A stretch of 32,565 bases of DNA, from assembly GCA_031178585.1 (NCBI GenBank), contig JAPSIT010000013.1, forward strand, positions 1 through 32,565, given 5' to 3'. Source of the DNA: Arthrobacter sp. GTDB lineage: Bacteria; Actinomycetota; Actinomycetes; Actinomycetales; Micrococcaceae. Below are positions 25,035 through 32,565 of the stretch, in pieces. Position numbers and translations under genes: made by a program. The stretch's first letter is position 1, and each line of letters begins with the position of its first letter. Below the pieces are notes generated by a model. It was not told where the DNA came from, made no database searches, and worked only from the letters and a program-made list of their open reading frames with translations.

Positions 25035-25259
25035 TCAGTGCCTGGTGGGTTTGATGTCCCGGCCAAGGCGGCGTTCTGCGGGAACGTCCTGGACGTCGCA
25101 CAGGGCCAGCCAGACGTCGCGGGGATTGACGCCGGCAGCCAGCGCTTCGTCGGCCGTCCGGCCTCCGACTCCCGCGAGGCTCAGCGAGCTGCTGAGCACC
25201 CGGGAATAGCCTGCACCGAACTCATCGTCCATGAGCCGCCAAAAATCACTGATCCGCAC
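25035..25259 (-). CDS. DUF3046 family protein
   Basis: A 74-aa protein: VRISDFWRLMDDEFGAGYSR, SLSLAGVGGRTADEALAAGV and NPRDVWLALCDVQDVPAERR. This is the complete DUF3046 domain, found beside recA in many actinobacteria (the M. tuberculosis recA-recX locus has one). Function is unknown. The GTG at 25259 starts the conserved MRISDFW-type N-terminus; the frame is open far upstream but without similarity. It lies about 200 bp before recA on the same strand, and is divergent from the MarR gene with 43 bp between start codons. Confidence 0.88.
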   Translation of the reverse strand: MRISDFWRLMDDEFGAGYSRVLSSSLSLAGVGGRTADEALAAGVNPRDVWLALCDVQDVPAERRLGRDIKPTRH

Positions 25260-25302
25260 AACATAGAGTCTCTCACGGTCGGCGGACTCTAGAATGGTTG
25301 CC

Positions 25303-25812
25303 ATGAGCAACCCCGTTGACGTCCCGGGGACGTCCGCCCCTTCCGAAGACACCCTGGATGCCGCCCTGAAGTCTGTGGAGCAGCAGATCAGCATCTTCTG
25401 GCGGCGTGCCCGCGCGGTTTCCCAGCAGCTGTCGCGCCAGGTGCATCCGGACATGGAACCCGCTGCCTACGGCCTGCTCACGATGATCCGCAGGACAGGA
25501 CCCATCAGGCTGACTGAACTGGCATCGTGCATCGGCGTCGGAAAGCCCTCGGTGAGCCGCCAAATCGCGTTCCTGGAGAACATCGGCCTCGTTCTCAAGG
25601 AAGCGGATCCGCTCGACGGACGCGCACAGACAATCCGCCTCACGCCCAAGGGCGAAGAGAAGATGCACCAGGTGCAGGACGCCCGGCACCAGGTCTTCCG
25701 GGAGCGGTTGGGCGAGTGGCCGGTTGAGGATCTTGAAGCACTCGCCACGTATATGGCCAAGCTCAATTCGACATACGAGCGTGACGGGTTCCCAAAGGAC
25801 GAAACCCCGTAG
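25303..25812 (+). CDS. MarR family transcriptional regulator
   Basis: A 169-aa winged-helix regulator. Helical dimerisation region DTLDAALKSVEQQISIFWRRARAVSQQL, then the DNA-binding part IRLTELASCIGVGKPSVSRQIAFLENIGLV, and the wing EADPLDGRAQTIRLTPKGEEKM with the conserved D-x-R motif. MarR proteins usually sense small aromatic or oxidising molecules and repress neighbouring genes. The ATG at 25303 sits seven bases after a TAGAAT hexamer (25290-25295), so the mRNA may be leaderless. An in-frame ATG at 25294 overlaps that hexamer and is less likely. The regulated gene is not obvious from context. Confidence 0.87.
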   Translation: MSNPVDVPGTSAPSEDTLDAALKSVEQQISIFWRRARAVSQQLSRQVHPDMEPAAYGLLTMIRRTGPIRLTELASCIGVGKPSVSRQIAFLENIGLVLKEADPLDGRAQTIRLTPKGEEKMHQVQDARHQVFRERLGEWPVEDLEALATYMAKLNSTYERDGFPKDETP

Positions 25813-25817
25813 ATCAG

Positions 25818-25851
25818 ACGAAGGCCCCCGGCTGCTGCCGGGGGCCTTCGT
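25818..25851. terminator. bidirectional terminator hairpin
   Basis: A perfect 15-bp stem, ACGAAGGCCCCCGGC with its exact complement, closes a TGCT loop. It lies between the convergent MarR and clgR genes. The T run is missing on both sides, but the stem is very stable. Confidence 0.75.
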
Positions 25852-25881
25852 GTGCGTTATGAAGCTTTAGGTAGGTGCCCG

Positions 25882-26334
25882 TTACCGGGCGCCGGACAGC
25901 AGGCCCTTGGCGAGCTCGTTGTTCAGCTCAGTGTTGAGGTCGCGGTCGAGATCACGGCCGTAACGCTGCGAGAATTCCTGCGGCACCGTGTCGGGCACTG
26001 CAACGCCCTCGGCCATGGCCACACGGTCACTGACCTCGCGGAGCATGCTGGACAGCGGTACGTCCAGGGCAGAGCAGATCGAGGACAGGAGCTCCGAAGA
26101 GGCTTCCTTCTGGCCGCGCTCCACTTCGCTCAGGTAACCCAAGGAAACCCGGGCGCTGTGGGACACTTCGCGGAGGGTACGCCCCTGGCGCTGGCGGACA
26201 TCGCGCAGGACATCACCGATTTCGTGACGAAGTACTACCATCTTGCGCTCCTTCTGTTCGCTCTTGGACTGATCAGCGAGGCCCACATCCTTCCAGCGGA
26301 CAACGCCGTTTACGGATACGGGCTGCTTTACCAT
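25882..26334 (-). CDS. clgR: XRE-family regulator ClgR
   Basis: A 150-aa helix-turn-helix protein. [57 protein letters not shown] (residues 39-95) matches ClgR of corynebacteria, streptomycetes and mycobacteria. In those organisms it activates clp protease genes and is itself degraded by Clp. The location next to cinA-pgsA-ftsK is the same as that of Rv2745c. Two starts are possible. ATG 26334 gives a 31-residue lead with coding-like codon use (about three quarters G or C at third positions). ATG 26241 has a perfect AAGGAG at seven bases and gives the classical 119-aa length. I list the longer and regard the choice as open. Confidence 0.9.
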   Translation of the reverse strand: MVKQPVSVNGVVRWKDVGLADQSKSEQKERKMVVLRHEIGDVLRDVRQRQGRTLREVSHSARVSLGYLSEVERGQKEASSELLSSICSALDVPLSSMLREVSDRVAMAEGVAVPDTVPQEFSQRYGRDLDRDLNTELNNELAKGLLSGAR

Positions 26335-26362
26335 CTGTATCGCCTTGCTCCCTCATAAGTCC

Positions 26363-26382
26363 GGTCCGCTTGAGGGCGAACC
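26363..26382. promoter_or_regulatory. candidate ClgR auto-operator
   Basis: The dyad GGT(T/C)CGC-N6-GCG(G/A)ACC lies about 30 bp upstream of the clgR ATG at 26334. It resembles the CGC...GCG ClgR site of other actinobacteria, though with a six-base rather than five-base centre. Confidence 0.4.
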
Positions 26383-26472
26383 GATGTTGGTGTTTTCATC
26401 CTAGGCGCCTCCCTATTGCGGAAGCGACACAATGTAACAACTATTCGGAAATGCTTTTTGTTCCCGGCAACC

Positions 26473-26967
26473 TTACTCCCGGTAACTTAGCGAGGCCAGC
26501 GCCTCCCGAAGCCGTTCCAGGGCAGCCTCGCAAGCCAGAGCCCTGATCTCCGCCCGCGTGCCCTCAAAGCTGTAGGGATAAGAGGTGGCACCCTGGGCGC
26601 TGGCGACACCGATGAAGACGGTTCCCACCGGTTTCCCGTCGTGCTCTCCCGGCCCCGCCACGCCGGTGGTCGCTACGGCCAGGTCCGCACCGCAGGCGTT
26701 GCGGGCACCTTCGGCCATGGCGGCGGCCACGTCGCCGTCCACCGATCCCACGGCGTCAAGCAGTTCCTGGGGAACGCGGAGGAGGTCACGCTTGACAGAA
26801 TTACTGTATGAAACGACGCCGCCGCGCAGCATCGCTGAGGCGCCTGGGGTGTCAGCAAGGATGGCGCTGACCATGCCCGCAGTCAGGGATTCTGCGGTGG
26901 CTATGGTGATGCCGCGCCCTGCCGCCGCTGCCACGGTTTCGCCGGCAAGTCTGTGAAGGTTGCTCAT
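26473..26967 (-). CDS. pncC: CinA C-terminal domain / nicotinamide-nucleotide amidohydrolase
   Basis: A 164-aa stand-alone CinA C-terminal domain. TIATAESLTAGMVSAILADTPGAS, VVSYSNSVKRDLLRVP and VATTGVAGPGEHDGKPVGTVFIGVA are the family motifs. This domain deamidates NMN to nicotinate mononucleotide for NAD recycling. The N-terminal competence domain is absent, as in many actinobacteria. ATG at 26967 overlaps the pgsA stop by four bases (ATGA) and is preceded by GGGAGG, so translation is coupled. The longer open frame running back into pgsA is an artefact of GC-rich sequence. Confidence 0.93.
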   Translation of the reverse strand: MSNLHRLAGETVAAAAGRGITIATAESLTAGMVSAILADTPGASAMLRGGVVSYSNSVKRDLLRVPQELLDAVGSVDGDVAAAMAEGARNACGADLAVATTGVAGPGEHDGKPVGTVFIGVASAQGATSYPYSFEGTRAEIRALACEAALERLREALASLSYRE

Positions 26968-27623
26968 GCCTCCCCCTCCCGGGTGTCCGGCCGCTGCTGT
27001 TCCTCTGCCCGCCGGCGCAGCCCTTGGGAGCGGACTTTGAGTGCCTCGATGACGTACTCGACGCCGGTCCACACCGTGATGAGCACGGCGACCAGCATGA
27101 CGGCGAGGGCCACCCAGACCAGCCAGGGCGCGATGGCGGACAGCGGGAGCAGGTACAGGAAGATCGCGGCTGTCTGCACCACGGTCTTGAGTTTTCCTCC
27201 GCGGGACGCCGGAATGACGCCGTAGCGGATGACGAAGAACCGCAGCGCGGTGATGCCCCATTCGCGGACGAGGATGACCACCGTGATCCACCAGGGCAGT
27301 TCGTTCAGGACCGAGAGCATGACCAGCGCGGAGCCGGTCAGCAGTTTGTCGGCAATGGGATCGGCGATCTTGCCGAAATCGGTGACCAGTCCGCGGCTGC
27401 GGGCGATGTCGCCGTCGAGCTTGTCCGTGTAGATGGCGACGGCGAACGCCGCGACGGCAGCCCACCGCCAGGGCCCGGACTCGCTGCTGAGCCCCGGCGC
27501 GTCCGCCAGGAGGAACCACACGAAGAACGGCACCAGCACGATGCGGAGCATCGTGAGGATGTTGGGCAGATTCCAGATCCCGGAGCTGTTGGAGCCGGCC
27601 GCGGTCGCTTCGGTGCTAGTCAC
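26964..27623 (-). CDS. pgsA: CDP-diacylglycerol--glycerol-3-phosphate 3-phosphatidyltransferase
   Basis: A 219-aa membrane enzyme for phosphatidylglycerol-phosphate synthesis, the committed step to phosphatidylglycerol and cardiolipin. The CDP-alcohol phosphotransferase signature is LDGDIARSRGLVTDFGKIADPIADK. It begins IWNLPNILTMLRIVLVPFFVWFL and has about five to six membrane helices. The last 25 residues are basic and soluble. The start is GTG at 27623 with a poorly spaced GGAAG. It is 80 bp after ftsK and overlaps pncC, forming an ftsK-pgsA-pncC unit also seen in mycobacteria. Confidence 0.94.
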   Translation of the reverse strand: MTSTEATAAGSNSSGIWNLPNILTMLRIVLVPFFVWFLLADAPGLSSESGPWRWAAVAAFAVAIYTDKLDGDIARSRGLVTDFGKIADPIADKLLTGSALVMLSVLNELPWWITVVILVREWGITALRFFVIRYGVIPASRGGKLKTVVQTAAIFLYLLPLSAIAPWLVWVALAVMLVAVLITVWTGVEYVIEALKVRSQGLRRRAEEQQRPDTREGEA

Positions 27624-27703
27624 CTTCCAAGGCTACCGTCTTCCGGGCTGCCCGCCCCCTGGCTGCCCGCTCCCGAACTACCGTTCCGGCTCCCTCTCCA
27701 GGG

Positions 27704-30598
27704 CTACCGGCCCGTGAGGGACCAGGCGTCTTCGGAGCCGTCGCCGTCATCGCCCGGGCCGTCGGCGCCGTCGTAGTACTCAATGTTTTGCGTGCGGTTG
27801 TCCAGGTCGGCGGCAACCAGGTCCTCGGCATAGCCGCCCTGCGCTATGTTGGCGTTGGCGTTGTCGCTCAGTGCGGCAGTCTGCGAATCGGGCGCTGCCG
27901 GGGCTTCCTGGCCCTTCATGGCGGCCAGCACGGCGGCGAGGTCGTCCGGCTTGACCAGGACGTCGCGTGCCTTTGATCCCTCGGACGGGCCCACCACGCC
28001 CCTGGACTCAAGGAGGTCCATGAGGCGGCCGGCCTTGGCGAATCCGACCCGCAGCTTGCGCTGCAGCATCGATGTGGAGCCGAACTGTGTGGTGACCACA
28101 AGTTCAGTGGCCTGCAGCAGCACCTCGAGATCGTCTCCGATGTCGTCGTCGATCTGCTTCTTGGGGGCATCTGCGGCGACGTCGTCCCGGTACTCAGCTT
28201 GGAGCTGGCCCTTGACGTGCTCCACCACGTTGTGGATTTCAGACTCCGTCACCCAGGCCCCCTGCACACGCATGGCTTTGGAGGCGCCCATGGGCAGGAA
28301 GAGGGCGTCGCCCTGCCCGATCAGCTTTTCGGCGCCTGGCTGGTCGAGGACCACGCGCGAGTCGGTCACGGAGGAGGTCGCAAACGCCATCCGGGACGGC
28401 ACGTTCGCCTTAATGAGGCCGGTGACGACATCCACGGACGGCCGCTGGGTGGCCAGGACCAAGTGGATGCCGGCGGCGCGGGCCAGCTGCGTGATCCGGA
28501 CGATGGAGTCTTCGACGTCGCGCGGGGCCACCATCATGAGGTCGGCGAGCTCGTCCACGATCACCAGGAGATAGGGGTAGGGCCGGATCACGCGCTTGGA
28601 ATCAACCGGGGGATGGACCTTTCCGGCGCGGACTGCTTTGTTGAAGTCATCGATGTGCTTGAAGCCGTAATTGGCCAGGTCGTCGTAGCGGGCGTCCATT
28701 TCCCGGACCACCCACTGCAGCGCCTCGGCCGCCTTCTTCGGGTTTGTGATGATCGGCGTAATGAGGTGCGGCACGCCCTCGTAGGCGGTCAGTTCCACGC
28801 GTTTGGGGTCCACCATGACCATGCGGACCTCGTCAGGAGTGGCACGCATGAGCAGGGACGTGATCATGGAGTTGACGAAGGACGACTTACCGGCGCCGGT
28901 GGCACCGGCCACCAGGAGGTGGGGCATCTTCGCCAGGTTGGCGACGACGTACCCGCCTTCCACGTCCTTGCCGACGCCCATGACCATGGGGTGGTCGGTG
29001 CGCCGGGCGTTCTGGCTCCGGAGGACATCGCCCAGCGACACGGTTTCGCGGTCGGTGTTGGGGATTTCGATGCCGATGGCGGACTTGCCCGGGATGGGGC
29101 TCAGGATGCGCACATCCGAACTGGCGACGGCGTAGGAGATGTTTTTGGACAACGCCGTTACGCGCTCGACCTTGGTTCCGGGCGCGAGCTCAATTTCGTA
29201 GCGCGTGACGGTGGGACCACGGCTGAACCCGGTCACGGTGGCGTCCACGTTGAACTGGGTGAGCGTATCCGTCAGGGCGGCAACGACGGCGTCGTTGGCT
29301 TCCGTCCGCTCCTTCGGGATGGACCCCGGGGTCAGCATGTCCGACGACGGCAGGGTGTAGGTGACGTCGCCGGCCAGCGAAAGCTGCTCCGTGCGCTGCG
29401 GGATCGGCGTGGGCGGCGGCGGGGGCGCCACCGGCTTGGACGGCACGTGAACGGCCGCACCCGCGTTCATACCCGGTGCTGCGCCGGGCGCGTTCATGCC
29501 TGACGTCACGAGCGGAATGGCCTCCGTGGCGTTCTCACCGTGGGCGTCCGCCCCCTTGGTTCCAAGTCCCTGGGCGGCCTTGATCTTCTCGACGGCGATC
29601 TCCGCCTGGGTGGGGCGGCGGACTCCCGGGGCCACAGCTGAGGCGCCGTTGCCCGACGAAGCGGGTTCGTCGTCGTCAATGACCGCATGCTCGAAAGCCT
29701 CGTCACCGACGTAGCCCTCGAGGCGAGGGTCGGCGTCCCGCTCCTTGCCGAAGAGGCGCTTGCGCTTCTTCTTCGGGGCTGCCGGGGCGCTGTTTTCGTC
29801 AAGGTAGCTGCGGTCGTGGCTGTCCGTGTCGTGTTCCTGCAGGTCAATGCCCATGAGGTGCTCATAGGCGGCGCGCAGGCGCCGCGGGATGGCCGTGAAG
29901 GGTGTGGCCGTGACGATGAGAAGCGACACGAAGGCCAGCAGTCCATACAAGGCCACGGGCACGGCGGCGTGGATGGCGGCAAGGGGCGATGCGGCCAGGA
30001 AACCCAGCATGCCTCCTGCCTGGCGGAGGCCGTCGAAACCCTGGGCGACAGTGGGCTGGCCGCCGATGATGTGGGCCAGTCCGCAGCCTGCGAGGGTCAT
30101 GATGAGGAAGCCGATCCCCACGCGGTTGTTGCCGCGGCCGTCGGCAGGCCGGCGAAACAACCGCACAGCGCAGATGAACAGCATCAGCGGCAGCACCAGC
30201 GACATCCACCCGAACGTCCCGTTGACCACGGCGTACACCGCGTCGGGGAACCAGCCCCGGAAGCCCCACCATGCGAAGGTCGCAATAAACACGGCCAGCG
30301 CGAGGTTGAACAGCGCGGCACCGTCCCGGCGCTCTTCGGGCGCCAGGTCGCTGACATCGTGGCCGATGCGGCGCACTCCCCCGCCCACCAGGTGGCCGAC
30401 GGCAAGCCAGGCCCCGCCCAGAATCCGCAGGAGCCAGGGCTGGCGGGGTTCGACGGCGGCCATCTGGCGTGTGCGTGCGGCCTGGCCGGTCGATCCCGAA
30501 CGTCCCGACTTGGAGGCCGTTGCACCGGCGCGGCCTGATGACGTGCCCGATTTGGTGCTGGGCGTACGTTTTGGCGCGGAGGAAGTACGTGTGGCCAT
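27704..30598 (-). CDS. ftsK: DNA translocase FtsK
   Basis: A 964-aa septal DNA pump that clears chromosome termini during division. The first 60 residues are a Ser/Thr/Lys-rich tail. Four to five membrane helices lie at about 60-235. A low-complexity linker with Pro stretches follows (near 380-400). The RecA-like motor has Walker A GATGAGKSS at about 563-571 and LLVIVDELADLMMVAP as Walker B. The DNA-reading gamma winged helix (ELVVTTQFGSTSMLQRKLRVGFAKAGRLMDLLE) is at about 830-890, followed by an acidic tail. I chose the ATG at 30598. The GTG at 30607 has the better-placed GGAG and is a real alternative. Confidence 0.96.
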   Translation of the reverse strand: MATRTSSAPKRTPSTKSGTSSGRAGATASKSGRSGSTGQAARTRQMAAVEPRQPWLLRILGGAWLAVGHLVGGGVRRIGHDVSDLAPEERRDGAALFNLALAVFIATFAWWGFRGWFPDAVYAVVNGTFGWMSLVLPLMLFICAVRLFRRPADGRGNNRVGIGFLIMTLAGCGLAHIIGGQPTVAQGFDGLRQAGGMLGFLAASPLAAIHAAVPVALYGLLAFVSLLIVTATPFTAIPRRLRAAYEHLMGIDLQEHDTDSHDRSYLDENSAPAAPKKKRKRLFGKERDADPRLEGYVGDEAFEHAVIDDDEPASSGNGASAVAPGVRRPTQAEIAVEKIKAAQGLGTKGADAHGENATEAIPLVTSGMNAPGAAPGMNAGAAVHVPSKPVAPPPPPTPIPQRTEQLSLAGDVTYTLPSSDMLTPGSIPKERTEANDAVVAALTDTLTQFNVDATVTGFSRGPTVTRYEIELAPGTKVERVTALSKNISYAVASSDVRILSPIPGKSAIGIEIPNTDRETVSLGDVLRSQNARRTDHPMVMGVGKDVEGGYVVANLAKMPHLLVAGATGAGKSSFVNSMITSLLMRATPDEVRMVMVDPKRVELTAYEGVPHLITPIITNPKKAAEALQWVVREMDARYDDLANYGFKHIDDFNKAVRAGKVHPPVDSKRVIRPYPYLLVIVDELADLMMVAPRDVEDSIVRITQLARAAGIHLVLATQRPSVDVVTGLIKANVPSRMAFATSSVTDSRVVLDQPGAEKLIGQGDALFLPMGASKAMRVQGAWVTESEIHNVVEHVKGQLQAEYRDDVAADAPKKQIDDDIGDDLEVLLQATELVVTTQFGSTSMLQRKLRVGFAKAGRLMDLLESRGVVGPSEGSKARDVLVKPDDLAAVLAAMKGQEAPAAPDSQTAALSDNANANIAQGGYAEDLVAADLDNRTQNIEYYDGADGPGDDGDGSEDAWSLTGR

Positions 30599-30679
30599 AT
30601 GTGCCACGGTACTCCACCCCGCGCCTAATCCCGCGGATTTCCGGGCCTTAGGGCTCTGTGTTCGCCTGCCCCCGGGGGC

Positions 30680-32371
30680 CTACGCTTCGAGGACCACCGG
30701 AATGATCATCGGGCGGCGCCGAAGTTTGCGGTTGACCCAGGTCCCGATGACCCGGCGGACAACCTGCTGCAGCTGGTGCGTGGTGTGGTCCGCGTTGCTG
30801 AGCACTGCCTCTTCCAGGGCGGTGTTGATCTTGGGAATGATGTCATCGAAGACTGAGTCGTCCTCTGCCACTCCCCTGGCGTGGATTTCCGGCCCAGACA
30901 CGACCTTGCCGGTGGCCCGGTTGATGACCGTGATGATGGAAATGAACCCTTCATCGCCCAGGACACGCCGGTCCTTGAGGTCGGCGTCAGTGATTTCACC
31001 GACGCTGGAGCCGTCCACGTAGACGAAGCCGACTTCGATCTGGCCTACGACGTCGGCCCGGTGGTCCTTGAGGTCAACGACCGTGCCGTTGTCCGCCAGG
31101 AGGACGCTGGCAGCCGGCACACCGGATTCCTCGGCGATCCTTCCGTTGGCAATCAGGTGACGGGTTTCGCCGTGGACGGGCATGGCGTTGAGCGGTTCGA
31201 GGATGTTGTAGCAATAGAGCAGCTCACCGGCCGCGGCGTGGCCCGAAACGTGGACCTTGGCGTTGCCCTTGTGGATGACATCGGCGCCGAGCTTCAGCAG
31301 GCCGTTGATGATGCGGAACACCGCGTTCTCGTTGCCAGGGATGAGGCTGGAGGCGAGGATCACGGTGTCACCCTGGCCCACCACCACACGGTGGTCGCCG
31401 TTGGCCATGCGGGACAGCGCGGCCATGGGTTCGCCCTGCGACCCGGTGGACATCAGCACCACCTTGTTGTCCGGGAGGGTGTCGATGTTTTTAAGGTCAA
31501 CGACGATGCCGTCCGGCACGTCCAGGTAGCCGAGCTTTTCGGCGATGGCCATGTTCCTGACCATGGAGCGTCCCACGAACGCCACGTTGCGGCCATGCTT
31601 GGCTGCGGCGTCCAGGACCTGCTGTACGCGGTGGACGTGGGAAGAGAAGGAAGCCACGATGATGCGCTTTTGGGCCTGCGCGAAGAGCCGCTCCAGGGTA
31701 GGGCCGATCTCTTTCTCGGCGGTGGTGAATCCGGGGACATCGGCGTTTGTCGAGTCGGACATAAAGAGGTCCACGCCTTCTTCGCCGAGCTTGGCGAAGT
31801 GCCGCAGGTCGGTAATCCTCCCGTCCAGCGGCAGCTGGTCCATTTTGAAGTCGCCCGTGTGCAGCACGGTGCCGCCGGCGGTGCGGAGGAAGACGGCCAG
31901 CGCATCCGGAATGGAGTGGTTGACGGCGACGAACTCGCACTGGAACGGGCCGAACTGCTCCACCTGTCCCTCGGTCACCGTCAGGGTGTAGGGCCGGATG
32001 CGGTGCTCCTGGAGCTTCGCTTCGATAAGGGCCAGTGTCAGCTGTGACCCCACCAGCGGGATGTCGGCGCGGAGACGGAGGAGGTAGGGTACGGCGCCGA
32101 TGTGGTCCTCGTGGCCGTGCGTGAGCACTACGGCCACGACGTCATCCAGCCGGTCCTCAATGTAGGAGAAATCGGGCAGGATCAGGTCCACTCCGGGCTG
32201 GGTCTCCTCGGGGAAGAGGACACCGCAGTCAACGATCAGCAACTTTCCGTCGATTTCGAAGACAGCCATGTTGCGGCCGATCTCGCCCAGCCCGCCAAGC
32301 GGAACGATCCTGAGGGTGCCGTCCGCAAGGCGGGGAGGCGTGACGAGGCCGGGTAGGGCTAGTTGGGTCAT
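30680..32371 (-). CDS. rnj: ribonuclease J
   Basis: A 563-aa metallo-beta-lactamase/beta-CASP nuclease with 5' exonuclease and endonuclease activity in mRNA decay and rRNA maturation. The zinc-binding motif THGHEDHIG is at about residues 84-92, with MSDSTNAD near 205. The beta-CASP domain contains SFSSHVHRVQQVLDAA and HVSGHAAAGEL. The C-terminal domain ends NRKLRRRPMIIPVVLEA. It is the shorter actinobacterial form without an RNase E-like extension. ATG at 32371 has GAAAGAAG about eight bases upstream. It lies 42 bp after dapA and about 80 bp before ftsK. Confidence 0.97.
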   Translation of the reverse strand: MTQLALPGLVTPPRLADGTLRIVPLGGLGEIGRNMAVFEIDGKLLIVDCGVLFPEETQPGVDLILPDFSYIEDRLDDVVAVVLTHGHEDHIGAVPYLLRLRADIPLVGSQLTLALIEAKLQEHRIRPYTLTVTEGQVEQFGPFQCEFVAVNHSIPDALAVFLRTAGGTVLHTGDFKMDQLPLDGRITDLRHFAKLGEEGVDLFMSDSTNADVPGFTTAEKEIGPTLERLFAQAQKRIIVASFSSHVHRVQQVLDAAAKHGRNVAFVGRSMVRNMAIAEKLGYLDVPDGIVVDLKNIDTLPDNKVVLMSTGSQGEPMAALSRMANGDHRVVVGQGDTVILASSLIPGNENAVFRIINGLLKLGADVIHKGNAKVHVSGHAAAGELLYCYNILEPLNAMPVHGETRHLIANGRIAEESGVPAASVLLADNGTVVDLKDHRADVVGQIEVGFVYVDGSSVGEITDADLKDRRVLGDEGFISIITVINRATGKVVSGPEIHARGVAEDDSVFDDIIPKINTALEEAVLSNADHTTHQLQQVVRRVIGTWVNRKLRRRPMIIPVVLEA

Positions 32372-32413
32372 ATTGCACTTCTTTCCAGGCGGAAGAGTGC
32401 CGGTCTCAGTCCG

Positions 32414-32565
32414 TCAGGAAAAGACCAGCCCTCCTTCTGCCAAATCCCCGCGGATGGTTTCGATCTCGGCTTCGTCCGGCTCCACGAGGGGCAAGCGGAC
32501 AATCGAGTTGGGCAGGACTCCCTGCCATTTAAGAATTTGTTTGGCCGCGACGGCACCCTGCACGC
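32414..32565 (-). CDS. dapA: 4-hydroxy-tetrahydrodipicolinate synthase, C-terminal end (partial)
   Basis: The last 50 codons of a gene that continues beyond the window: VQGAVAAKQILKWQGVLPNS, then IVRLPLVEPDEAEIETIRGD and LAEGGLVFS. The VRLPL-P block followed by a short acidic helix is the usual end of DapA, which condenses pyruvate and aspartate semialdehyde in lysine/DAP synthesis. The dapA-rnj order is widely conserved in actinobacteria and supports the call. The catalytic lysine region lies outside the window. Confidence 0.85.
   Translation of the reverse strand, partial: VQGAVAAKQILKWQGVLPNSIVRLPLVEPDEAEIETIRGDLAEGGLVFS

Noticed and set aside
28199..29503. A 434-codon plus-strand open frame opposite ftsK
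   Set aside because: It is antisense to the highly conserved FtsK motor and has the His/Asp/Gly-rich composition of a complementary-strand shadow.

Overview
This is a GC-rich chromosomal window from a high-GC actinobacterium, most likely Arthrobacter/Pseudarthrobacter or a close Micrococcaceae relative. The evidence is a bifunctional PriA in the his cluster instead of HisA, DUF3046 and DUF1844 proteins, a ClgR-type regulator beside cinA-pgsA-ftsK, actinobacterial SOS boxes, and protein sequences resembling that genus. Nearly everything is core chromosome. I see no rRNA, tRNA, prophage, insertion sequence or CRISPR array. Most genes are on the minus strand.

Layout. 1-2760: a NUDIX hydrolase (-), an MFS exporter (+), a decayed cation-diffusion-facilitator gene (-) and a small GlsB/YeaQ-type membrane protein (+) closed by a strong terminator. 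2772-6010: the infC-rpmI-rplT translation operon (-) followed by a SpoU-type rRNA methyltransferase. infC appears to start at ATT behind an excellent Shine-Dalgarno and a long structured leader. 6017-7221: a DUF1844 protein and an unknown secreted protein (+). 7259-13261: a minus-strand block, hisC-hisB-hisH-(52-aa membrane protein)-priA-SseB domain protein, then an MFS transporter.

13345-18684: an SOS and DNA-repair neighbourhood. lexA (+) is divergent from a LysM membrane protein (-) that sits where Rv2719c/DivS-type SOS division inhibitors lie. Two LexA boxes separate them. Convergent to lexA lies hflX-dinG (-). 19027-23080: a small methyltransferase (+) whose end overlaps dapF, then dapF-miaA-miaB (-). 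23184-25259: recA-recX (-) with a LexA box upstream of recA, and a DUF3046 gene. 25303-32565: a MarR regulator (+), then on the minus strand clgR, cinA/pncC, pgsA, ftsK, rnj and the 3' end of dapA, an order close to that of mycobacteria.

How the genes work together: lexA, recA, recX, the LysM division inhibitor and dinG form a compact DNA-damage module. ftsK and clgR add chromosome segregation and proteolysis control. The his block makes histidine, and dapA/dapF feed lysine and peptidoglycan synthesis.

I did not find a clearly new multi-gene system. The most unusual features are in-frame 15-bp tandem repeats in three unrelated genes (lysM, hisH, infC), the infC leader and ATT start, a candidate ClgR auto-operator, and an unannotated-looking 52-codon gene inside the his operon.
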